Positions 26,878 to 38,556 of a DNA stretch of 64,000 bases are shown here, piece after piece (within the stretch, counting starts at the first letter, position 1; each line of letters opens with the position of its first letter). Origin of the DNA: Streptomyces sp. MMG1533. Its GTDB lineage: Bacteria > Actinomycetota > Actinomycetes > Streptomycetales > Streptomycetaceae. The translations under genes were made by a program, and so were the position numbers. The stretch lies in assembly GCF_001279775.1 (NCBI RefSeq), contig NZ_LGDG01000222.1, positions 23,951 to 87,950 on the forward strand. Reading direction: 5' to 3'. The notes under the pieces were generated by a model, which saw nothing but the letters and a program-made list of their open reading frames with translations, was not told where the DNA came from and did not search any database.

Positions 26878-27453
26878 GTGCTTCTCTCAGACAAGGACAT
26901 CCGGGCCGAGATCGACGCCGGGCGGGTACGGATCGATCCCTTCGACGAATCCATGGTGCAACCGTCCAGCATCGACGTACGCCTTGATCGGTACTTCCGG
27001 GTGTTCGAGAACCACCGGTACCCCCACATCGACCCCTCCATCGAGCAGGCGGACCTGACGCGGCTCGTCGAGCCGGAGGGCGATGAGCCGTTCATTCTGC
27101 ATCCCGGCGAGTTCGTCCTCGCCAGTACGTACGAGGGCGTCAGCCTCCCCGACGATCTTGCTTCGCGACTCGAGGGCAAGAGCTCCCTCGGGCGGCTCGG
27201 CCTCGTCACCCACTCCACCGCGGGGTTCATCGACCCCGGGTTCTCCGGGCACGTGACCCTCGAGCTGTCCAACCTCGCCACCCTCCCGATCAAGCTCTGG
27301 CCGGGCATGAAGATCGGGCAGCTGTGCATGTTCCGGCTCAGCTCGCCCGCCGAGTTCCCCTACGGGAGCGAGCGGTACGGGTCCCGGTACCAGGGGCAGC
27401 GCGGACCGACCGCCTCCCGGTCCTTCCTCAACTTCCATCGGACGCAGGTGTGA
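26878..27453 (+). CDS. dcd: dCTP deaminase
   Basis: A 191-residue protein, GTG 26878, the normal length for Dcd. It contains [14 protein letters not shown] near the N-terminus, [11 protein letters not shown] and the catalytic-region motif [21 protein letters not shown]. The enzyme deaminates dCTP to dUTP on the way to dTTP. It overlaps the next gene (GTGA), suggesting joint expression with a nucleobase/nucleotide salvage enzyme. Confidence 0.95.
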   Translation: MLLSDKDIRAEIDAGRVRIDPFDESMVQPSSIDVRLDRYFRVFENHRYPHIDPSIEQADLTRLVEPEGDEPFILHPGEFVLASTYEGVSLPDDLASRLEGKSSLGRLGLVTHSTAGFIDPGFSGHVTLELSNLATLPIKLWPGMKIGQLCMFRLSSPAEFPYGSERYGSRYQGQRGPTASRSFLNFHRTQV

Positions 27454-27980
27454 GCGCGCAGACGAGTGGCGTGAGCGGCGTCCGGGAGAATCTGACCTAC
27501 GAGGCGTTCGGCACCGCAGTGCGTGATCTCGCGCAGACCATCGCCGACGACGGGTACGAGCCCGACATCGTGCTCTCCATCGCCCGCGGCGGGGTGTTCG
27601 TCGCCGGCGGGCTCGCCTACGCCCTCGACTGCAAGAACATCCATCTCGTGAACGTCGAGTTCTACACCGGGGTGGGGACGACCCTCGACATGCCCGTCAT
27701 GCTCGCGCCCGTCCCCAACGCCATCGACTTCTCCTCCAAGAAGGTACTCATAACCGACGACGTCGCCGACACCGGCAAGACGCTCAAGCTGGTGCGTGAC
27801 TTCTGTATCGACACCGTCGCCGAGGTGCGCAGCGCCGTCATCTACGAGAAGACGCAGTCGCTGGTGAAGTGCGAGTACGTGTGGAAGCGGACCGATGAGT
27901 GGATCAACTTCCCGTGGAGTGTTTTGCCTCCGGTACACAGGTCGGGAGAGGCACCCCGGGAGAACAAGGAAGCGGTCTGA
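27450..27980 (+). CDS. Phosphoribosyltransferase family protein
   Basis: A 176-residue protein. GTG 27450 overlaps the dcd stop. The PRPP-binding motif is [14 protein letters not shown], preceded by [20 protein letters not shown], the pattern of purine/xanthine-type phosphoribosyltransferases. It probably transfers a ribose-5-phosphate to a purine base or acts in a related salvage step. It is coupled to dcd, consistent with nucleotide metabolism. Base specificity cannot be read. Confidence 0.85.
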   Translation: MSAQTSGVSGVRENLTYEAFGTAVRDLAQTIADDGYEPDIVLSIARGGVFVAGGLAYALDCKNIHLVNVEFYTGVGTTLDMPVMLAPVPNAIDFSSKKVLITDDVADTGKTLKLVRDFCIDTVAEVRSAVIYEKTQSLVKCEYVWKRTDEWINFPWSVLPPVHRSGEAPRENKEAV

Positions 27981-28083
27981 CCTGCCAAGGCGCTCCCCCG
28001 TCCAGGGTCGGCGCATCCCGCAGGGCGGTTTTGCCCCCTGTCCCAAGGGCACACGGCCAGTGAGACTCCGCGGAGGTACCGAG

Positions 28084-28257
28084 ATGAGTGCCGGAGAAAG
28101 AGCCAAGGCAAAGACCGAACAGGTCGTCGGAAAGACCGTGCGGAAGGCCGCGCACGCGGTGCACAAGGAAACCCTCGCAGCCAAAGGTGCCGCTCTCGAA
28201 GCACGAGGCATGATGCGGGGCGCGAAAGAACGGTCCAAGGGTTCCTTCAAGAGGTAG
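28084..28257 (+). CDS. CsbD-like small stress protein
   Basis: A 57-residue Lys/Ala-rich protein, MSAGERAKAKTEQVVGKT to the end, with GGAGGTACCGAG upstream. The spacing of KAK/EQ/GK and AKGAALEARG resembles the CsbD family of abundant small stress proteins. It is highly charged with no membrane segment. A strong bidirectional terminator follows. Confidence 0.6.
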   Translation: MSAGERAKAKTEQVVGKTVRKAAHAVHKETLAAKGAALEARGMMRGAKERSKGSFKR

Positions 28258-28293
28258 AGGTAACAGGTTCGGGCCGCCCGACGAACGCAGTGG

Positions 28294-28326
28294 AAGGGGC
28301 TCCCCGCAGCGCGCGGGGAGCCCCTT
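28294..28326. terminator. Bidirectional terminator
   Basis: GGGGCTCCCCGC - AGCGC - GCGGGGAGCCCC, 12-bp perfect stem, extended by AA/TT pairs and followed by TTT. It separates convergent genes. Confidence 0.85.
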
Positions 28327-28344
28327 TCGTACGTCTGTGAAATC

Positions 28345-29250
28345 TCAGAACGTGCCCAGCTTCACGATCGACAGCAGTGCGATCAGCTGGATCGCCGACG
28401 CGCCGAGGGCCTTCGGCCAGGGCAGGTCGTGGGACTTGGACACCATCAGGGTCAGCAGGGCGCCGGCCGCGACCCAGGTGGCCCAGCCGAGGAGCTGGAC
28501 GAAGGAGGCGTTACCGCCGAAGAACATGGCGACGACGAGGCGGGGGGCGTCCGTGAGGGACATGATCAGCATGGAGAGGCCGACCGTGGGCTGCCAGGCG
28601 CCGTCGCCGCCGAGCTGGCGGGCCAGGGTGTGGGTGACCACGCCCAGGACGAAGGAGCTCAGCACCATCGCGACGGCGGTGATCAGGACGATCGGGACCG
28701 CGTTCGACAGTGTGGCGTTGATCGCTTCCTCGCGGGCGCCGTCGAAGCCGAAGACCGCGAGCAGGCCGTAGAGGAAGGACACGACGAGGGCCGGGCCCCA
28801 CACCGTGTAGTCGCGCATCTGGAGGAAGGTCGGGTTGGGGGACAGGACGATGCCCCTCAGCAGGTCCTTCCAGTGCAGGCGAGGGCCGACCGGGCCCGCG
28901 GGGGCCGAGCCGGCGCGGTAGGTCCCGCCCTGGTTGTAGGGGTCCTCGCCGACCGAGAACGCCTGGGTGTGCCCAGGGTTGTTGGCGGCGTACGGGTCCG
29001 GGGCGCCCTGCGGCGGGTATGCGCCGCCGTCGCCGAAGTACTCCGGCTCGTCGTAGCCCCCCGCCTGGTTGGCGCCGCCGTACTGCTGCCCCGGGTGGGG
29101 CTGCGGCGCCGGCGGGTAGCCGTACGGCGGCGGCCCCTGGGGCGAGCCGTACGACTGTCCCGGGGGCGTCTGCTGCCCGTACGGAGGTTGTTGCGGTCGC
29201 GCTTGAGGAGCGCCGTTGTCCCGGCCGCGTCCGATCCTGAATCCAGCCAC
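28345..29250 (-). CDS. Yip1-family integral membrane protein
   Basis: A 301-residue protein; GTG 29250 is chosen (AGFRIGRGRDNG onward). The first 130 residues are Pro/Gln/Gly/Tyr-rich and disordered. After GPRLHWKDLLRGIVLSPNPTF come about five hydrophobic segments (e.g. ALVVSFLYGLLAVFGF, VLITAVAMVLSSFVLGVVTH), the YIP1 domain pattern. The role in bacteria is unknown. A proline-rich cytosolic tail may bind partners. Confidence 0.8.
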   Translation of the reverse strand: MAGFRIGRGRDNGAPQARPQQPPYGQQTPPGQSYGSPQGPPPYGYPPAPQPHPGQQYGGANQAGGYDEPEYFGDGGAYPPQGAPDPYAANNPGHTQAFSVGEDPYNQGGTYRAGSAPAGPVGPRLHWKDLLRGIVLSPNPTFLQMRDYTVWGPALVVSFLYGLLAVFGFDGAREEAINATLSNAVPIVLITAVAMVLSSFVLGVVTHTLARQLGGDGAWQPTVGLSMLIMSLTDAPRLVVAMFFGGNASFVQLLGWATWVAAGALLTLMVSKSHDLPWPKALGASAIQLIALLSIVKLGTF

Positions 29251-29407
29251 GTCTTCGAACGTACCTGGTCTCGGAGAGTGACGTGCGGGGCCCGGCGTTC
29301 CGGGCCCGGCTTTGCTGCCGAGCTGTGACATCCCCTAAGGGGAGGCTGGGGGTGCCTCAGGGTTCGGGTTTTCCTGTGACGGCTGACGCGTGATGATGCG
29401 GCTGTTC

Positions 29408-29439
29408 GAGTCGGGGAGTCGGGGAGTCGGGGAGTCGGG
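29408..29439 (+). repeat. Tandem 8-bp repeat, four copies
   Basis: GAGTCGGG repeated four times immediately before the RBS of the next gene. Likely simple-sequence expansion; copy number could vary between strains. Confidence 0.75.
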
Positions 29440-29452
29440 GGAGGTGGCGCTC

Positions 29453-30541
29453 ATGGGCTCTGTGCTGGTCTGGGTCGTACGGCTCTGCGCGCTGGTCGGG
29501 TGGGTGGCGACGGCGGTCGCGTGTACGTGGCTGCTCGGCGTCGCGCCCACGCCCCACCCGTGGAACGGCCCGTTGGTGTGGGGTGCCGTCGCGGCGGGGT
29601 GTGCGGTGGTGCGGGCGCTGGCGTTGTGGGCGCTGCGGGTGCCCGCTGCGGTGACCTGGTGGCGTCGGAGGCGTCGGGGCCGGGACCGGGTCTCGCTGAG
29701 CAAGGAGCGGTACTCGGACCGCCGGGACCGCCGGGACCGCCGGTACCGCCGGTACCGGTGGTACCAGTGGTCCCGCCGGGGCGACTGGGGTGACTGGGGC
29801 GACTGGGAGGACGCCCACGAACTCTCCTTCCGCGGCTACGAGATCTGGACCAAGCTCCGCACCGCCGCCGTATGGCTGCTCGTGGCGTTCTCCTCGGGCG
29901 CGTTCTTCGTCGCGCTGCTGACAGGGTCGGACGCCGGAGGCAGGGCCGAGACGCTGCGGGACGCCGGCGCCGAGGTCAGCGCCGCGACGGTCGTGGAGGA
30001 GCCGGCGGCGGTCAGGGCGGACGTGGACGACGAGGACGTCGTACAGGGCTATTCGTCGCGGCTCGTCGTGTCCGTGGCCGGAGGGCCCGAGCGGCTCACC
30101 GTGAAGGGCGCGTACACCTCCGAGAAGCCCCGGGAGGGGACCGAGGTCGATGTCCTGTGGGCCCGGTCCGCGACGCGGCTCGGCGGTTACGTCCACGAGG
30201 GCAAGGACCTGCCGACGATCGCCGCGGGGCGCTGGAAGGCGTTCCCGGACAGCGAGTTGGGCGGCGCGATGCTCTTCGCCTTCATCCTCCTCGCGGTGGT
30301 CTTCGGCGGCGTTCTGACGCCCGTCTTCACGCTGATTGCCGATGCCGACGACCTCCAGGAACTGGCCTGGTCGCCACCGGCCCAGACGATCCGCGCCGCA
30401 CTGGCCGCGGCCGTGTACCTGGGGTGGCGTCCGCTGCTGCTGGGGGAGCAGCCGCAGGTCGTGGAACTGCTCTTCGCCGGGGGCGGTTTCTTCCTCGTCT
30501 TCCTGGTGTACGTCTTCACGTCCGTCCGCAGCCTGGGCTGA
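29453..30541 (+). CDS. Multi-pass membrane protein of unknown function
   Basis: A 362-residue protein; ATG 29453 has GGGAGGTGG upstream. The hydrophobic segments lie near residues 3-30, 40-65, 138-158, 280-305 and 335-355. Between the second and third is a charged tandem patch (RRDRRDRRYRRYRWY, then GDWGDWGDW). Residues 170-270 form a soluble extracytoplasmic or cytoplasmic domain. I do not recognise the family. A terminator follows at 30560. Confidence 0.7.
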   Translation: MGSVLVWVVRLCALVGWVATAVACTWLLGVAPTPHPWNGPLVWGAVAAGCAVVRALALWALRVPAAVTWWRRRRRGRDRVSLSKERYSDRRDRRDRRYRRYRWYQWSRRGDWGDWGDWEDAHELSFRGYEIWTKLRTAAVWLLVAFSSGAFFVALLTGSDAGGRAETLRDAGAEVSAATVVEEPAAVRADVDDEDVVQGYSSRLVVSVAGGPERLTVKGAYTSEKPREGTEVDVLWARSATRLGGYVHEGKDLPTIAAGRWKAFPDSELGGAMLFAFILLAVVFGGVLTPVFTLIADADDLQELAWSPPAQTIRAALAAAVYLGWRPLLLGEQPQVVELLFAGGGFFLVFLVYVFTSVRSLG

Positions 30542-30559
30542 CGGTCGCGCGTACGACGA

Positions 30560-30590
30560 CGCCCCCATGCCCGGTCAGGACATGGGGGCG
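30560..30590. terminator. Terminator between convergent genes
   Basis: CGCCCCCATG and CATGGGGGCG form a perfect 10-bp stem with an 11-nt loop. Confidence 0.75.
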
Positions 30591-30625
30591 CGTCAACGCA
30601 CCTGCGGGACCGGCGACTTCACCGG

Positions 30626-32917
30626 CTACTTCACCGGCTGCGGCTCCGGCTCGTTCTCCGACTCGGAGGTGCCCGCCGGGGGCTCGTCGTCCACCGGCGT
30701 CCTGACGGACTCCAGGAGCAGCTGGGCGACGTCGACGACCTGGATGGACTCCTTGGCCTTGCCGTCGTTCTTCTTGCCGTTGACCGAGTCGGTCAGCATG
30801 ACGAGGCAGAACGGGCAGGCCGTGGACACGATGTCCGGGTTGAGGGAGAGAGCCTCGTCGACGCGCTCGTTGTTGATGCGCTTGCCGATCCGCTCCTCCA
30901 TCCACATCCGCGCGCCACCGGCGCCACAGCAGAAGCCGCGCTCCTTGTGGCGGTGCATCTCCTCGTTCCGGAGGCCGGGGACGTTGGCGATGATCTCGCG
31001 CGGGGGCGTGTAGATCTTGTTGTGGCGGCCCAGGTAGCAGGGGTCGTGGTACGTGATGATGCCCTCGACCGGCGTCACCGGGACCAGCTTGCCCTCGTCC
31101 ACCAGGTGCTGGAGCAGCTGGGTGTGGTGGATGACCTCGTAGTCGCCGCCGAGCTGCGGGTACTCGTTGCCGAGGGTGTTGAGGCAGTGCGGGCAGGTCG
31201 CGACGATCTTCTTCGCGGACTTCGGCTTCTTCGACTCCGCGGTGAAGTTGCCCTCGTCGTCCATCTCCTCGCCGAACGCCATGTTCAGCGCGGAGACGTT
31301 CTCCATGCCGAGCTCCTGGAAGAGGGGCTCGTTGCCGAGGCGGCGGGCGGAGTCACCGGTGCACTTCTCGTCGCCGCCCATGATCGCGAACTTGACGCCC
31401 GCCATGTGGAGGAGTTCCGCGAAGGCCTTCGTCGTCTTCTTGGCGCGGTCTTCCAGCGCGCCCGCGCAGCCGACCCAGTACAGGTACTCGACCTCGGTCA
31501 GGTCCTCGATGTCCTTGCCGACGACCGGCACCTCGAAGTCGACTTCCTTCAGCCACTCCAGGCGCTGCTTCTTGGCCAGGCCCCAGGGGTTGCCCTTCTT
31601 CTCCAGGTTCTTGAGCATCGTGCCCGCCTCGGACGGGAACGCGGACTCGATCATCACCTGGTAGCGACGCATGTCGACGATGTGGTCGACGTGCTCGATG
31701 TCCACCGGGCACTGCTCGACGCAGGCGCCGCAGGTGGTGCAGGACCACAGGACGTCCGGGTCGATGACGCCGTTCTCCTCGGCGGTGCCGATGAGGGGAC
31801 GCTCGGCCTCGGCGAGTGCGGAGGCGGGCACGTCGGCGAGCTGCTCGGCCGACGCCTTCTCGTCGCCCTCCATGGTCTTGCCGCCACCCGCGAGCAGGTA
31901 GGGCGCCTTGGCGTGGGCGTGGTCCCGCAGGGACATGATCAGCAGCTTCGGGGAGAGCGGCTTGCCGGTGTTCCAGGCCGGGCACTGCGACTGGCAACGC
32001 CCGCACTCGGTGCAGGTGGAGAAGTCCAGCAGGCCCTTCCAGGAGAACTGCTCGACCTGGGAGACGCCGAAGACGTCGTCGTCGCCCGGGTCGGTGAAGT
32101 CGATCGGCTTGCCGCCGGACGTCATCGGCAGCAGGCCGCCCAGGGCGGTGGAACCGTCCGCGTTGCGCTTGAACCAGATGTTCGGGAACGCGAGGAAGCG
32201 GTGCCAGGCCACACCCATGTTGGTGTTCAGGCTCACCGTGATCATCCAGATCATGGTGGTGCCCAGCTTGATCATCGCGGTGAAGTAGACGAGGTTCTGC
32301 AGCGCGGTGAGGCTCAGGCCCTTGAACGCGAGGATCAGGGGGTACGAGGCGAAGTACGCGGCCTCGTAGTGGTCCACGTGGTGCAGCGCGCCCTCAAGAC
32401 CGCGCAGCACGTAGATCGCGAGACCGATGGTGAGGATGACGTACTCGACGAAGTACGCCTGGCCCATCTTCGAGCCCGCGAACCGGGACTTGCGGCCGGG
32501 CCGCGACGGCAGGTTCAGCAGGCGGATGACCATCAGCGTGAGGATGCCGAGGGTCGTCATCGCGCTGATGAACTCGATGTACAGCTCGTACGGCAGGAAG
32601 CCGCCGATGACCGGCAGTGTCCAGTCGGCCTCGAAGAGCTGGCCGTACGCGGTGATGATCGTCGGCGGCAGCGTCAGGAAGCCGATCGCCACGAACCAGT
32701 GGGCGATGCCGACGATGCCCCACCGGTTCATCCGGGTGTGGCCGAGGAACTCCTTCACCAGCGTCACACTGCGCTGGTAGGGGTTGTCGGTCCGGGCACC
32801 GGCGGGCGCGGGCTGGCCGAGTTTGAAGTACCGGACGAACTGGCCGATGGCGCGTGCGAGCAGCGCGACGCCGACCACGGTCAGGACCAGCGACACGATG
32901 ATCGCGGCGAGTTGCAT
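30626..32917 (-). CDS. Membrane-bound (Fe-S)-binding oxidoreductase with CCG domains
   Basis: A 763-residue protein; ATG 32917 has AGGAG upstream. The N-terminal 270 residues contain about six membrane segments. Then come two 4Fe-4S motifs, CTECGRCQSQCP and CTTCGACVEQCPVDI. The C-terminal half has the cysteine-rich heterodisulfide-reductase-type repeats: GCAGALEDRAKK, ATCPHCLNTLG, DPCYLGRHN and RGFCCGAGGARMW. It likely transfers electrons between a quinone pool and a soluble donor, as suggested for actinobacterial homologues near fatty-acid oxidation genes. The length is typical for the family. No operon partner is present; the WecA-like gene is divergent. Confidence 0.9.
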   Translation of the reverse strand: MQLAAIIVSLVLTVVGVALLARAIGQFVRYFKLGQPAPAGARTDNPYQRSVTLVKEFLGHTRMNRWGIVGIAHWFVAIGFLTLPPTIITAYGQLFEADWTLPVIGGFLPYELYIEFISAMTTLGILTLMVIRLLNLPSRPGRKSRFAGSKMGQAYFVEYVILTIGLAIYVLRGLEGALHHVDHYEAAYFASYPLILAFKGLSLTALQNLVYFTAMIKLGTTMIWMITVSLNTNMGVAWHRFLAFPNIWFKRNADGSTALGGLLPMTSGGKPIDFTDPGDDDVFGVSQVEQFSWKGLLDFSTCTECGRCQSQCPAWNTGKPLSPKLLIMSLRDHAHAKAPYLLAGGGKTMEGDEKASAEQLADVPASALAEAERPLIGTAEENGVIDPDVLWSCTTCGACVEQCPVDIEHVDHIVDMRRYQVMIESAFPSEAGTMLKNLEKKGNPWGLAKKQRLEWLKEVDFEVPVVGKDIEDLTEVEYLYWVGCAGALEDRAKKTTKAFAELLHMAGVKFAIMGGDEKCTGDSARRLGNEPLFQELGMENVSALNMAFGEEMDDEGNFTAESKKPKSAKKIVATCPHCLNTLGNEYPQLGGDYEVIHHTQLLQHLVDEGKLVPVTPVEGIITYHDPCYLGRHNKIYTPPREIIANVPGLRNEEMHRHKERGFCCGAGGARMWMEERIGKRINNERVDEALSLNPDIVSTACPFCLVMLTDSVNGKKNDGKAKESIQVVDVAQLLLESVRTPVDDEPPAGTSESENEPEPQPVK

Positions 32918-33169
32918 TTGGGGGCTCCTCGGGCCTGCGAGGGGGTTTCGTCGAGGCGGTCCGCGAAGGGGCGTCCTCGAGATTACTAAGCGGTAACTTA
33001 TGCAGTCCTCTGAGACTACCCGCAATCCTGTGCCGCACTGTAGTCAGCCGAGCGGTGATCTGTGCTACTGAGGCAGACCTCAGTAACTCCGTGGCGGCCG
33101 GGTCGCGCGGCGCGCCGAGCCGATCTCGCCATTCATAACAAATCATGACATTCGGCTTAGCTTGGATCC

Positions 33170-34198
33170 GTGCTCTACGGGATCGCCGCCGCCACCACCG
33201 CCCTCCTCCTCACCGCCGTCCTCACCGCGCTCGTGCGGGCCCCGGCGCTGCGCCTCGGCGTCCTCGACCGGCGCCGACAGCGCCCGCTCCCGCTGCTCGG
33301 CGGGGTGGCCGTCGTGCTGGTCACCTGCCTGGTCGCCGTTGCCGGGCAGTGGACCGGGTTCGCGCCGCTCGCGGACGGCATCGACGAGTTGCTGATCGCC
33401 GGGGCCGCCGTCGCCGCGCTGGGGCTGGTCGCCGACGTGCGGCGGGTCAAGGCGCGGTTCCTGGTGGGCGGTACGGCCGTCGCGGCGGCCTGTGTGGTGC
33501 CGTACGCCCAGACCGGGGTGCCGGGCGGGCTGCTGGCGGCCGGCTGGATCGTCTTCGTGGCCGTCGGTTTCCGGGCGCTCGACCACGCGGACGCGCTGGC
33601 GGGCACCGTCGGGGTGGTGACCGCCTTCGGGGTGGGCGTCCTGGCGGCGGCCGAGGTGATGGACGGGCTGGCCGCGTTGCTGAGTGTGCTGGCCGCCGCG
33701 CTGACCGGGTTCCTGATGCACAACTGGCATCCCGCGCGCGTGGGGCTCGGTTCCTCGGGGTCCCTGTTCACCGGGTTCGTGCTCGCCTCGGCGGCCCTGA
33801 CCACCCGGACCGGGCACGAACCGGCGTCCAGTGCGGGGGTGTTGTTCGCGCTGACGGCCCTCGCGGGCGTGGACGTCGTCCTCGTCCTGCTCTCGCGCCG
33901 GCTGGCCGGACGGCCCCTGCTGCGCGGCGGCCCGGATCACCTGGCGCACCGGCTGCGGCGGCTCGGGCTCACTCCTCAGGGCGTGACGGTTCTGCTCGGT
34001 GCGGGAGCGTCCTTCGGGGTACTCGTCGCGGTCCTCGCGCATCTGGGATGGGTCGCGCGGTCCTGGGTGTTCTGGGTGGCGGCGGGCGCCCTGGTCGTCG
34101 TACTCGCTCTGTTGCGGATCAGGGTCTACGTCCCTCGAAGCCCTCGGCGGATGGAATCTCCGCAGGTCGGAGCCCGGTTGCGTGTAAGGAACGGATAA
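33170..34198 (+). CDS. MraY/WecA-like glycosylphosphotransferase with altered catalytic residues
   Basis: A 342-residue protein (GTG 33170) with about ten hydrophobic segments. Family landmarks are RPLPLLGGVAVVL, GLVADVRRVKAR, RALDHADALAGT, LGSSGSLFTGF and PDHLAHRLRRLGL. The usual DD of the first catalytic loop is A88-D89, and the usual NADGxDG is HADALAG, so catalytic acidic residues are missing. It may be inactive, or act on an unusual carrier. It precedes the dnaK promoter region and is not part of the chaperone operon. Confidence 0.75.
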   Translation: MLYGIAAATTALLLTAVLTALVRAPALRLGVLDRRRQRPLPLLGGVAVVLVTCLVAVAGQWTGFAPLADGIDELLIAGAAVAALGLVADVRRVKARFLVGGTAVAAACVVPYAQTGVPGGLLAAGWIVFVAVGFRALDHADALAGTVGVVTAFGVGVLAAAEVMDGLAALLSVLAAALTGFLMHNWHPARVGLGSSGSLFTGFVLASAALTTRTGHEPASSAGVLFALTALAGVDVVLVLLSRRLAGRPLLRGGPDHLAHRLRRLGLTPQGVTVLLGAGASFGVLVAVLAHLGWVARSWVFWVAAGALVVVLALLRIRVYVPRSPRRMESPQVGARLRVRNG

Positions 34199-36789
<2,591 letters not shown>

Positions 36790-36834
36790 GCTCGAACCGA
36801 GCGTTGTACCGATGAGAGAGGAGGGACGTCGAGG

Positions 36835-38022
36835 ATGAGCACCAAGGACTTCATCGAGAAGGACTTCTACAAGGTCCTCGGCGTCCCCAAGGACGCCACC
36901 GAGGCCGAGATCAAGAAGGCGTACCGGAAGCTCGCCCGCGAGTACCACCCGGACGCCAACAAGGGCAACGCCAAGGCCGAGGAGCGCTTCAAGGAGATCT
37001 CCGAGGCGAACGACGTCCTCGGCGACCCCAAGAAGCGCAAGGAGTACGACGAGGCCCGCGCCCTCTTCGGCAACGGCGGCTTCCGCCCGGGGCCCGGCGC
37101 GGGCGGCGGCTCCTTCAACTTCGACCTGGGCGACCTCTTCGGAGGCGGCGCCCAGGGCGGCGGCTCAGGAGGTGCCGGCGGCTTCGGCGGCGGAATCGGT
37201 GACGTCTTCGGGGGCCTGTTCAACCGCGGCGGCGCGGGCACGGGCACGCGTACCCAGCCCCGGCGCGGTCAGGACATCGAGTCCGAGGTCACCCTCAGCT
37301 TCACCGAGGCGATCGAGGGCGCGACGGTCCCGCTGCGGATGTCGAGTCAGCAGCCCTGCAAGGCCTGTTCGGGCACCGGCGACAAGAACGGCACGCCGCG
37401 CGTGTGCCCGACCTGCGTCGGCACCGGGCAGGTCGCCCGGGGCAGCGGTGGGGGTTTCTCCCTCACCGACCCGTGCCCCGACTGCAAGGGACGCGGCCTG
37501 ATAGCCGAGCACCCCTGCCTCGACTGCAAGGGCAGCGGCCGGGCCAAGTCGTCCCGCACGATGCAGGTCCGCATCCCGGCGGGCGTCACCGACGGGCAGC
37601 GGATCCGGCTGCGCGGCAAGGGCGCACCGGGCGAGCGCGGCGGCCCGGCGGGCGACCTGTACGTCACCGTGCATGTCGACGCCCACCCGGTCTTCGGCCG
37701 CAAGGGCGACAACCTCACGGTGACCGTCCCGGTCACGTTCGCGGAGGCGGCGCTCGGCGGCGAGGTCAGGGTCCCCACCCTGGGCGGCCCGCCGGTCACC
37801 CTGAAGCTGCCCGAGGGCACGCCCAACGGCCGCACCATGCGCGCCCGCGGCAAGGGCGCGGTCCGCAAGGACGGCACCCGCGGAGACCTGTTGGTCACCG
37901 TCGAGGTGAGTGTTCCGAAGGACCTGACGGGGAATGCTCGTGAAGCGCTTGAGGCGTATCGCGAGGCAACCGCGGGTGAGGACCCGCGGGCGGAGCTGTT
38001 CCAGGCCGCGAAGGGAGCATGA
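36835..38022 (+). CDS. dnaJ: Co-chaperone DnaJ (type I)
   Basis: A 395-residue protein, ATG 36835. J-domain residues about 8-76 with the YHPDANKG HPD motif; Gly/Phe-rich linker 85-145; four zinc motifs CKACSGTG, CPTCVGTG, CPDCKGRG and CLDCKGSG; then the C-terminal substrate domain. It stimulates DnaK ATPase and hands over clients. It overlaps hspR by ATGA. Confidence 0.96.
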   Translation: MSTKDFIEKDFYKVLGVPKDATEAEIKKAYRKLAREYHPDANKGNAKAEERFKEISEANDVLGDPKKRKEYDEARALFGNGGFRPGPGAGGGSFNFDLGDLFGGGAQGGGSGGAGGFGGGIGDVFGGLFNRGGAGTGTRTQPRRGQDIESEVTLSFTEAIEGATVPLRMSSQQPCKACSGTGDKNGTPRVCPTCVGTGQVARGSGGGFSLTDPCPDCKGRGLIAEHPCLDCKGSGRAKSSRTMQVRIPAGVTDGQRIRLRGKGAPGERGGPAGDLYVTVHVDAHPVFGRKGDNLTVTVPVTFAEAALGGEVRVPTLGGPPVTLKLPEGTPNGRTMRARGKGAVRKDGTRGDLLVTVEVSVPKDLTGNAREALEAYREATAGEDPRAELFQAAKGA

Positions 38023-38480
38023 TCGAGATGGACGGTCGTCGACGCAACCCGTATGAACTGACCGAGGAAACCCCGGTCTACGTCATTTCGGTGGCGGCCC
38101 AGCTCTCCGGTCTGCACCCGCAGACCCTGCGTCAGTACGACCGCCTCGGCCTGGTCTCCCCGGACCGCACCGCCGGCCGGGGCCGCCGCTACTCGGCCCG
38201 CGACATCGAACTGCTGCGCACCGTCCAGCAGTTGTCGCAGGACGAGGGCATCAACCTGGCCGGCATCAAGCGGATCATCGAACTGGAGAACCAGGTCGCC
38301 GCCCTGCAGTCCCGCGTCGCGGAACTGCAGGCGGCCCTGGACGGCGCGGCGGCCGCGATGCAGCAGCGCGAGGCCGCGGTACACGCGTCGTACCGCCGTG
38401 ACCTGGTCCCGTACCAGGAGGTCCAGCAGACCAGCGCGCTGGTGGTGTGGCGGCCGAAGGGGCGGCAGACGTCGGACTGA
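38019..38480 (+). CDS. hspR: MerR-family heat-shock repressor HspR
   Basis: A 153-residue protein; ATG 38019 overlaps dnaJ, with ATG 38028 as alternative. The MerR HTH is YVISVAAQLSGLHPQTLRQY followed by DRLGLVSPDRTAGRGRRYS. A coiled coil (LENQVAALQSRVAELQAAL) follows. HspR binds HAIR sites with DnaK as co-repressor; such sites occur at 34201-34273 and 54400-54420. It is the last gene of the operon, giving autoregulation. Confidence 0.96.
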   Translation: MIEMDGRRRNPYELTEETPVYVISVAAQLSGLHPQTLRQYDRLGLVSPDRTAGRGRRYSARDIELLRTVQQLSQDEGINLAGIKRIIELENQVAALQSRVAELQAALDGAAAAMQQREAAVHASYRRDLVPYQEVQQTSALVVWRPKGRQTSD

Positions 38481-38500
38481 GGCGTGTTGTGCGCACGTAC

Positions 38501-38541
38501 GTGAGAGGGGCCCGGAGGTCGAACCTCCGGGCCCCTCTCAC
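38501..38541. terminator. Terminator of the dnaK operon
   Basis: A 19-bp perfect stem (GTGAGAGGGGCCCGGAGGT and complement) with a 3-nt loop. It serves both the dnaK operon and the convergent Fn3 genes. Confidence 0.9.
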
Positions 38542-38556
38542 GCTGTTCGGGTCACA

